From Puniceicoccaceae bacterium (lineage in GTDB: Bacteria; Verrucomicrobiota; Verrucomicrobiia; Opitutales; Coraliomargaritaceae): 5,577 nucleotides of DNA. Positions 1-5,577 of the stretch are shown here, piece by piece (positions within the stretch are counted from its first letter, which is position 1; each line of letters opens with the position of its first letter). Position numbers and translations under genes: made by a program. The notes below the pieces were generated by a model. It ran no database searches, was not told the DNA's origin, and saw only the letters and a program-made list of their open reading frames with translations. The stretch lies in contig WTIG01000075.1 of the NCBI GenBank assembly GCA_011522825.1, positions 7,247 to 12,823 of the forward strand, read 5' to 3'.

Positions 1-32
1 ACAATAAATAAAGCAACATCCTAATTAGATTG

Positions 33-344
33 ATGAGTCAGCAAGATTTTTTCACCCAGAAAGTACAAGAAGCCCCTGAAAACAAACTTTTTCGCTTCAG
101 TCTCAGTAAGATTCTCTTTGACCAAGAGCAATTTATCGAAGCGATTCCTCATTTACAGAAATGCATTCAGCTTCAAGATGACTGGATGCTTGCTCATATT
201 TTGCTGGGTAAATCACTCATTCAAAGTCAGCAAGCCGATAAAGCAAAAACCGTCCTAGAAAAAGCCCTCGAACTTGCGGTAGAGCAAAATCATGACGATC
301 CCAAAAATGAAATCCTAGGACTCCTAGAGCACTTTAAGCATTAA
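33..344 (+). CDS. Small tetratricopeptide-repeat (TPR) protein, two TPR units plus capping helix
   Basis: This is a complete protein of 103 residues made almost entirely of predicted helix. Two TPR-like helix pairs are visible. The first spans about residues 18-48 (F29, F34, A37 and L41 fall at repeat positions). The second spans about 51-84 (W51, A54, L58, G59, A71, L75, A78 and L81, close to the TPR consensus). A short amphipathic helix at 91-102 could cap the array. There is no signal peptide, membrane segment or catalytic motif, so a cytoplasmic protein-protein adaptor is the natural reading; its partner is unknown. ATG at 33 is preferred over TTG at 30; an in-frame TAA at 9-11 rules out a longer protein. 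No Shine-Dalgarno sequence precedes it. It ends 5 nt before the AddB-like gene, which suggests co-transcription, but a role in DNA repair is only inferred from position. Confidence 0.85.
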   Translation: MSQQDFFTQKVQEAPENKLFRFSLSKILFDQEQFIEAIPHLQKCIQLQDDWMLAHILLGKSLIQSQQADKAKTVLEKALELAVEQNHDDPKNEILGLLEHFKH

Positions 345-349
345 TTCAT

Positions 350-3178
350 ATGCCTCTGACGCAAAAATATCTCAATTGGAATGAAGCCCTGATCCCCCAG
401 GTAAAAGAACACCTATTGAGTGAAATTGATCCAAATGTTGGTCACATTGACCTGAGCCACCTCCTCATTATTATACCAACTGCCAAATCAGGTAGGCATT
501 TATTAGAAGCGCTAAGCACAGACCCATTAACTATAAACAAGGGTCTTCTGAGTCCCAAAATACTGACACCGATACAATTTCTTGAATTAGTCCTAGATAA
601 AGAAGATAAAGCAACCGATGCCCAATGTATCTTCACTTGGATTGAAGTACTAGAAGCCGCAAAAAAGCATTCCATTAATGCGATATTTCCAAATACCTAC
701 CCATTGAGTAGCCATGCAAAGCTTTCGAGTGCTAGACGCTTTCTCAAATTACGAAAAGAAATTGGAAGTGAAGGCCTTGATTTGTCATCGGTTGCTTCTA
801 GGTGTGTTAAGCAAGGAATAGAAGTTGATCGATGGAAGCAACTAGCCCAATTAGAAGAAAGCTATTACAGCTTACTCAGTAAAAAAAATCTGATCGATCC
901 AACTAAGCTCAATATAAAAACTGCAGAGGAATACCAACTGGATTCAGCGATTTCAAAAATCATCATGGTTGCGACACCTGATCCCAAATCATTACCCTTA
1001 AAAGCACTGCAATCACTCGAATCAAAAACGCCGATTGAAATTTGGATAAACGGGCCAGAAAAAGAAGGCCTTTTTAACCCTTGGGGGATTCCTCAGCAAA
1101 ATCCATGGCAAGAGAGATCCCTTGATTTCAATCAGTGGAATCAAGAAATCATTCGAATTAAAAACGCCCTAGAAATTCCCGAAAAACTAAAAGAGCATGT
1201 TCAAAACGCTCCCGTGGAGTCTATACAAATAGGACTTTTAGACCCAAATTTAATCTCCCCTGTGAGTAATTATTTCTCTTTAGAATCTATAGCTTATCAT
1301 AATCCAGAAGGAATAAGCCTCAGCGAAAGTGCGATTGGAAAATTGATTATAAGCCTAATTCGTATTCAAGAAGCCCAAAATATAAATGAATTTAAGCAAC
1401 TACTACTAAACCCTTATTTTTTCCAATATACGCAATCAAACGTACCCGTAGAAACTTTCATTAAAGATATCGATCAGCTGTTTTCCAAGCACCTAACCTA
1501 CTCGCTTAAAGACCTCAAAAAGCAAGCCGAGTTTTCACAAAATCAAAATCTCATAGCTATATTAAACTGCCTAGAAAGCTTTTCTTATGAGAATGAAGTC
1601 CGAAGCCAGAATGATAGTCCGAGCAATTTTGCTCAATGGTTGAATCATTCACTGAATGAACTGACTAAGGGGTTTGGCTTTATTGAGAGCGATAGTCATT
1701 ATAAAAATATCTCTGATTGTATCAGTAATGTTTTAGAGGAAGCGATTGTTTCAGAAAATTTATTTCTAAATCAAAATTTAAGCTCAAGAAAAGAAGTACT
1801 TCTAGATGCCTTTCGAAAACAAAAACTCTATAAAGAAAGAGAAAAAAATGCACATGATTTATTTGGTTGGCTAGAGCTTTTATGGCATGATGCTCCTCAT
1901 AGTCTAATTTGTGGTTTCAATGAAAGTTCTGTTCCAAGAGCTAACCCTATTGATGCTTTCCTTCCCGAAAACCTAAGAGAAAAATTAGGAATGAAAACAA
2001 ACAATGATTTATTTGCGAATGATCTCTATTTATTTGAGGCCATCTGTCAAAGAAGGCACTTAAAAGAAAAAGGCAAAGTCACACTATTTATTCCAGAAAG
2101 TGATGGTGAATTTAACCCACTGATGCCCTCAAGAATACTGTTCCAAATTTCAGAAGATCAATTAGTCAACAGAACGAAAAGCGTATTACTTGATAAGTTA
2201 GAAAAACAAAGCTCTGAAAGCCATCAACCCGCTTGGATTATCCATCAAGCCATACCTTGTCCCCTTCCAAAAAGTTTTTCTGTGTCTAAGCTAAATGATT
2301 ATCTCATATGTCCTTTTCGCTTTTACTTAAAACATATCTTAAAACTTCGAATAGAAAATTATGATGACCGTGAAATGAGTGCCAGTAGCTTTGGAAGTCT
2401 CTTTCATAAAGTAGTCGCTCAGTTAAAAGGTAAAAAGCTTTCAGGCTCAATGGATCCAACCAAATTGGCTAATGAGTTGAAAGCGTATGCAGAAAAGGCG
2501 ATTCAAAGAGACTATGGATTCAATCTCTCTTTTGCTTTGCAAATACAGAAGGAAAATTTACTCGATCGACTCACCGCTTTTGCTCAATCACAAATTGAAT
2601 TACTGGAACCCAATCAAACATTAGAGATTATGGATACGGAGAAGGCATTCTCTATAGAAATCAATGAATTTACAATTAAGGGTACGGTAGATAGAATTGA
2701 TCTTATCAAGGGGCAGAAAAGGATTATAGATTATAAAACAAGTAATAGTCCTAAGCCTCCGAGATACACACATTTACTTTCAGCCAATACAAAAAAAGAA
2801 CCGACACACTTACCTCAAGAAGCCTACTATACACTAGGTGATAAAAACTATTATTGGAGCAACCTTCAATTGCCACTATATTGTGACTCAGAAGTTACTG
2901 AAGAAAACAAAGAACTTCCTGAATTATACTATTACAATGTTCCCAAGTCGGCTGAAAAAACGACCCTTGCCCATTGGGAAAACTTCTCTCAAGAGGATTT
3001 AAATTCGGCCAAAGAGTGCGCTAAAGGCATTCTAAAATGTATTAAGGAAGGTAAGTTTTGGCCTCCAAATGAACAGTTAGATCAGCGTATGGATGAGTTT
3101 GCTGACTTATTCCCAGACGGGATAAAAAAAGCAGTCGATGGATCTAAGTTTGAAAATTATAAATTCAACCAAGAATGA
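350..3178 (+). CDS. AddB-like inactivated helicase with C-terminal PD-(D/E)XK (RecB-family) nuclease domain
   Basis: This 942-residue protein is the likely nuclease/scaffold subunit of an AddAB-type enzyme that resects double-strand DNA ends in the cytoplasm. The N-terminal half has the inactivated SF1-helicase fold of AddB/RecC. Where a P-loop would lie there is IPTAKSGR (42-49), lacking the GKT signature. Y172 to D183 fit the conserved '1B' segment, and GFNESSVP (522-529) followed by LR at 542-543 matches the 'GlneG.vP' region of AddB/RecC relatives. The nuclease domain begins at about 643 with CPFRFYL (654-660). It carries H686, D781, D794 with K796 (DYK), and QLPLY (840-844), which correspond to the RecB nuclease H, D, DxK and QxxxY residues. 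The 13-residue D781-D794 spacing equals that of E. coli RecB. AddB usually ends in a Cys triad that holds an Fe-S cluster; here the tail after FWPP (903-906) has no cysteine. The ATG lies 5 nt after the TPR gene, and the stop overlaps the helicase start. Assignment to the AddB/RecC-like family is firm; one-to-one orthology with addB is not established. Confidence 0.9.
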   Translation: MPLTQKYLNWNEALIPQVKEHLLSEIDPNVGHIDLSHLLIIIPTAKSGRHLLEALSTDPLTINKGLLSPKILTPIQFLELVLDKEDKATDAQCIFTWIEVLEAAKKHSINAIFPNTYPLSSHAKLSSARRFLKLRKEIGSEGLDLSSVASRCVKQGIEVDRWKQLAQLEESYYSLLSKKNLIDPTKLNIKTAEEYQLDSAISKIIMVATPDPKSLPLKALQSLESKTPIEIWINGPEKEGLFNPWGIPQQNPWQERSLDFNQWNQEIIRIKNALEIPEKLKEHVQNAPVESIQIGLLDPNLISPVSNYFSLESIAYHNPEGISLSESAIGKLIISLIRIQEAQNINEFKQLLLNPYFFQYTQSNVPVETFIKDIDQLFSKHLTYSLKDLKKQAEFSQNQNLIAILNCLESFSYENEVRSQNDSPSNFAQWLNHSLNELTKGFGFIESDSHYKNISDCISNVLEEAIVSENLFLNQNLSSRKEVLLDAFRKQKLYKEREKNAHDLFGWLELLWHDAPHSLICGFNESSVPRANPIDAFLPENLREKLGMKTNNDLFANDLYLFEAICQRRHLKEKGKVTLFIPESDGEFNPLMPSRILFQISEDQLVNRTKSVLLDKLEKQSSESHQPAWIIHQAIPCPLPKSFSVSKLNDYLICPFRFYLKHILKLRIENYDDREMSASSFGSLFHKVVAQLKGKKLSGSMDPTKLANELKAYAEKAIQRDYGFNLSFALQIQKENLLDRLTAFAQSQIELLEPNQTLEIMDTEKAFSIEINEFTIKGTVDRIDLIKGQKRIIDYKTSNSPKPPRYTHLLSANTKKEPTHLPQEAYYTLGDKNYYWSNLQLPLYCDSEVTEENKELPELYYYNVPKSAEKTTLAHWENFSQEDLNSAKECAKGILKCIKEGKFWPPNEQLDQRMDEFADLFPDGIKKAVDGSKFENYKFNQE
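3175..3178 (+). other. ATGA stop/start overlap coupling the two helicase-nuclease subunits
   Basis: The ATG of the helicase (3175-3177) and the TGA of the AddB-like gene (3176-3178) share two bases within ATGA. This arrangement usually means translation of the second gene is coupled to termination of the first, which suits two subunits needed in equal amounts. The bases before it (accaaga) form at most a very weak ribosome-binding site, which agrees with reinitiation rather than independent entry. Confidence 0.8.
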
Positions 3179-5577
3179 GCGAAGAAACAACATTTACGAA
3201 TAAAGCACTGTTTGCTTCTGCAGGGACGGGAAAGACCTTCCAATTAACGGACCGCTTTATCTATATTCTTCATCATACCCTTGCCCCTGAGAAAATTATA
3301 GCCCTTACCTTCACTCGTGCGGCCGCAGGTGAATTTTTTGTAAAAATAGTAGAAAAGCTTTATCGAGCGAGTGCTGAGAAAAATGAAGCGAGTGCATTAT
3401 CGGAGCGGCTTAAAATTGATGCCGATCAAGATCACTATAAGAAGCTACTCAAATTAGTTCTCCAGCAGTTACATCGAATCAACCTACAAACGTTGGATAG
3501 TTTTTTACATAAAATCCTTAATTGTTTTGGTCCAGAGATAGGGTTCACAGAAACCATACAATTACTCAGTGAAAATTCACGCATACTTTCACAAAAGGCC
3601 GTGAGAGATTCAATCATCTACGAATTCAGCCAATCGGCAAATAACACTAAATCATTTAAGCAATTCTGGAACGCATTTAAACAATCTAACTACGGTGATA
3701 GCAATTACTCCATTGATAAAACCGTTCAAAATTACATTGAGAATATACAAGAGCTTTATTTAGAAACACCTGATGCGGAAAAATGGGGTTTGATAAAGAC
3801 TATTTGGGCAGATGAATACCCATGGATGAATTCACCACTGAGCGATTGGTCAGATCTCTCTGAAGAGTTGATTGCTAAAATTCCAGAAGCCTCGAAAAAA
3901 AGTGAACGAAATTCATTTTTATCTGCTGCTAAATATATTGCAAATTATCCAAACAATAAAACGACACCTCTACTCATTGAGAGAAGCATAGAAAATTTTT
4001 CAGCCCTAGAAAAAGGCAAAGCACTGATCAAAATTGGGCGATCCGATCAGATAATTGAAGGACCATTAGCTGAGACACTTTTTAAATGCCTAAAAAATAT
4101 CTTTAATTACCATGTCCAACGATCTACTGAAACGACACAAGGTACTTATAAAATTCTGGAAATCTATAATCAGGCCTATGACAAACAAGTGAGACAATTT
4201 GGGAAAGTAACCTTCTCGGATCTTATACATATATTAAACCCAAAATCATCACTCTCCCCTTTTCGTGATTCAGATCATACAGTTAAAGAGCAACTTTATT
4301 ACCGACTCGATGCACGTTATGACCATTGGCTATTTGATGAATTTCAAGATACGAGCAGAACGCAATGGGAAATTATTGAAGATTTGGTTGATGAAGCTAT
4401 ACAAGATACTGAGCGAACTGCCTTTTTTGTTGGGGACACAAAACAATCACTGTATCTTTGGAGAAATAGTGATGATCGATTATTTCAATCGATCTGCGAT
4501 TACTATCAAAATGCAATAGAAACCCCGACCAAGCTTTCAAAGTCTTATCGTTCAGCACCCGCAATCATGGACGCGGTTAATAGCGTATTTGATAATCATC
4601 AAGCGATACAAGAATACTACGGAAGCATAACCAGTAAGCGATGGTTTAGAGCATGGGAAAAACATTATTCTTCTGAAGACAAGCAAAAGGAAATTGGATA
4701 CGCCTCCTGGATAGACATCAGTGAAAGCGATAAAGAAACGAGTGTAGCGAATATCCTTAAAGGGCTGAAAGACAAATCAGACAACTTATCTATTGGTATA
4801 CTTGTAGGTAAAAACAAAGAAGCTATTGAGCTGTCCTATTATTTAAGAGAACAAGGGTTAGGAATCCCTATTCGCATTGGTTCATCGCTAGAACCAGCAA
4901 AAGATAATGCAGCAGGTGTAGCCCTTATTGCCATGCTCAAGTACTGCATACATCCATCTGATGAAAAATCTAAGCAGTTCCTAAGATTGATTGACGCTTC
5001 AACAAAAAACATGTCGCTCGTTGAAACGGTTAATCAACTCAGGACCCATGCAAATGCCATGAAGTCCTCTCAATTAGTTTTGGAATTTTCGCAGGCTATA
5101 CTCAGCAAACTATCTTCTAATGACAGAAGGCATAGAAAATCCCTTTACTATCTGATTGAAAATTCGGAGAAGTTTGACCGAGAAGAAGAACCTTCTATCA
5201 AAAATCTTATCAGCTATTTAGAAAATTTTAAATTAAATGATAGCGAGGAAAATACCGTGGTTACGGTTGAAACAATACACCGATCCAAAGGTTTGGAATA
5301 TGACGTCGTTATATTTATCAATAATGATAAGACGAGCTTCACTGAGAAAAATATCAAGGCATACCGAAATGAAAGCCAAGGGGTTGATTGGGTATTAGAA
5401 CCATTCAAAAAAGATGTCATGCAGGCACTAGACAAAACCTCCGAATTCATCGTGCAAACACAGCAAGAAAATCACTTTTCTTCACTTTGTAAATTATATG
5501 TGGCTATGACCCGAGCCAAGAAAGCTCTGTATATGATGAGTGACTTAAATTCCCCTCAAAAACATACCCCTGTAAAT
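3175..5577 (+). CDS. AddA/RecB-like UvrD-family DNA helicase (3' end outside window)
   Basis: The reading frame is open from ATG 3175 to the last base: 801 codons with no stop, so the C-terminus is missing. All SF1A helicase motifs appear in order: Walker A ASAGTGKT (14-21), motif Ia ALTFTRAAAGE (43-53), motif Ib with TLDSF (106-110), FSDLIH (347-352), Walker B DEFQDTS (388-394), motif III GDTKQSLYLWR (420-430), motif IV SYRS (457-460), motif V ETIHRSKGLEY (699-709) and motif VI LYVAMTRAKK (774-783). K20, D388, E389, Q424, R459 and R780 are the expected ATP-handling residues, so it should be an active ATP-driven 3'-5' translocase. The TLDSF form of Ib and the conserved FSDL before Walker B point to AddA/RecB rather than UvrD, Rep or PcrA. 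With the preceding AddB-like protein it would form a heterodimeric helicase-nuclease acting on DNA ends. AddA proteins commonly run to about 1,000-1,250 residues, so a further 200-400 residues, perhaps including a nuclease domain, probably lie beyond the edge. The start overlaps the upstream stop as ATGA and has only a weak purine run before it. Confidence 0.92.
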   Translation, partial: MSEETTFTNKALFASAGTGKTFQLTDRFIYILHHTLAPEKIIALTFTRAAAGEFFVKIVEKLYRASAEKNEASALSERLKIDADQDHYKKLLKLVLQQLHRINLQTLDSFLHKILNCFGPEIGFTETIQLLSENSRILSQKAVRDSIIYEFSQSANNTKSFKQFWNAFKQSNYGDSNYSIDKTVQNYIENIQELYLETPDAEKWGLIKTIWADEYPWMNSPLSDWSDLSEELIAKIPEASKKSERNSFLSAAKYIANYPNNKTTPLLIERSIENFSALEKGKALIKIGRSDQIIEGPLAETLFKCLKNIFNYHVQRSTETTQGTYKILEIYNQAYDKQVRQFGKVTFSDLIHILNPKSSLSPFRDSDHTVKEQLYYRLDARYDHWLFDEFQDTSRTQWEIIEDLVDEAIQDTERTAFFVGDTKQSLYLWRNSDDRLFQSICDYYQNAIETPTKLSKSYRSAPAIMDAVNSVFDNHQAIQEYYGSITSKRWFRAWEKHYSSEDKQKEIGYASWIDISESDKETSVANILKGLKDKSDNLSIGILVGKNKEAIELSYYLREQGLGIPIRIGSSLEPAKDNAAGVALIAMLKYCIHPSDEKSKQFLRLIDASTKNMSLVETVNQLRTHANAMKSSQLVLEFSQAILSKLSSNDRRHRKSLYYLIENSEKFDREEEPSIKNLISYLENFKLNDSEENTVVTVETIHRSKGLEYDVVIFINNDKTSFTEKNIKAYRNESQGVDWVLEPFKKDVMQALDKTSEFIVQTQQENHFSSLCKLYVAMTRAKKALYMMSDLNSPQKHTPVN

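Noticed and set aside
1..24. Possible C-terminal tail of an upstream gene ending at TAA 22-24
   Set aside because: Seven codons in one frame are too few to support a gene; all three forward frames meet a stop before the TPR start, so nothing distinguishes one.
315..327. Near-perfect palindrome ctagga-c-tcctag near the end of the TPR gene
   Set aside because: The 1-nt centre cannot form a hairpin loop, and the bases encode ordinary helix residues of the protein; no terminator T-run follows and the next gene starts directly after.
442..675. 77-codon open frame on the - strand inside the AddB-like gene
   Set aside because: It lies antisense to a clearly conserved coding region, its translation shows no recognisable domain, and it has no ribosome-binding site; it is a shadow.
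3301..3333. Alanine instead of the UvrD-type lysine in motif Ia (TFTRAAAGE versus TFTNKAA)
   Set aside because: RecB-type helicases also carry other residues at this position, so it is not evidence of inactivation.
3435..3617. 60-codon open frame on the - strand inside the helicase gene
   Set aside because: It overlaps helicase motif Ib, coded on the + strand, and has no features of its own.
4474..4494. Perfect 8-bp inverted repeat (gatcgatt / aatcgatc) with a 5-nt loop
   Set aside because: It lies in the middle of helicase codons between motifs III and IV, has no following T-run, and GATC/CGAT-rich words recur across the window by codon use; most likely coincidence.
4265..4519. 84-codon + strand open frame in another phase
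   Set aside because: The same bases encode Walker B (DEFQDTS) and motif III (GDTKQSLYLWR) of the helicase in the main frame.
5214..5450. 78-codon open frame on the - strand
   Set aside because: It is antisense to helicase motif V (ETIHRSKGLEY), so it is not a separate gene.
350..5577. Reading the pair as a new anti-phage defence system
   Set aside because: Domain content and order match an AddAB-type end-processing enzyme, and no defence genes, mobile elements or composition shift are visible; the linear-DNA degradation role of such enzymes already covers any defence effect.

Overview
The window is an AT-rich, fully coding stretch of a bacterial chromosome with three tightly packed genes, all on the + strand. 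In order they are a small TPR protein (33..344), an AddB-like inactivated helicase with a C-terminal RecB-type nuclease domain (350..3178), and an AddA/RecB-like UvrD-family helicase that runs off the right edge (3175..5577). The genes are separated by a 5-nt gap and then a 4-nt ATGA overlap, so they almost certainly form one transcription unit. No RNA gene, mobile element, CRISPR array, convincing promoter or terminator is visible. The only non-coding DNA is about 32 nt at the left edge and the 5-nt gap.

The two large proteins look like the two subunits of an AddAB/RexAB-type helicase-nuclease. Such enzymes process double-strand DNA ends for RecA-dependent recombination and degrade linear foreign DNA. 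The upstream protein has lost the ATP-binding P-loop but keeps every catalytic residue expected of a RecB-family PD-(D/E)XK nuclease (H686, D781, D794, K796, Q840, Y844). The downstream protein carries all the superfamily 1A helicase motifs in order and should be the motor. The AddB-like subunit lacks the C-terminal cysteine triad that binds an iron-sulfur cluster in Firmicute AddB. Whether the motor subunit carries a second nuclease domain cannot be seen because the window ends just after helicase motif VI.

The organism is probably a member of Verrucomicrobiota, most likely the Opitutae/Puniceicoccales side. This rests on remembered family signatures: the 'ALTFTR..AGEFF' motif Ia, 'CPFRFYLKH' with 'FGSLFH' at the nuclease entry, and 'DYKTS...P.PP...HL' after the catalytic lysine. 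It was not tested by a search. None of the three starts has a clear Shine-Dalgarno sequence.

Overall this is a housekeeping-type DNA-repair locus in a divergent lineage rather than an obviously new system. The points most worth a second look are the small TPR protein attached to the operon, the cluster-less AddB-like subunit, and the unseen C-terminus of the helicase.
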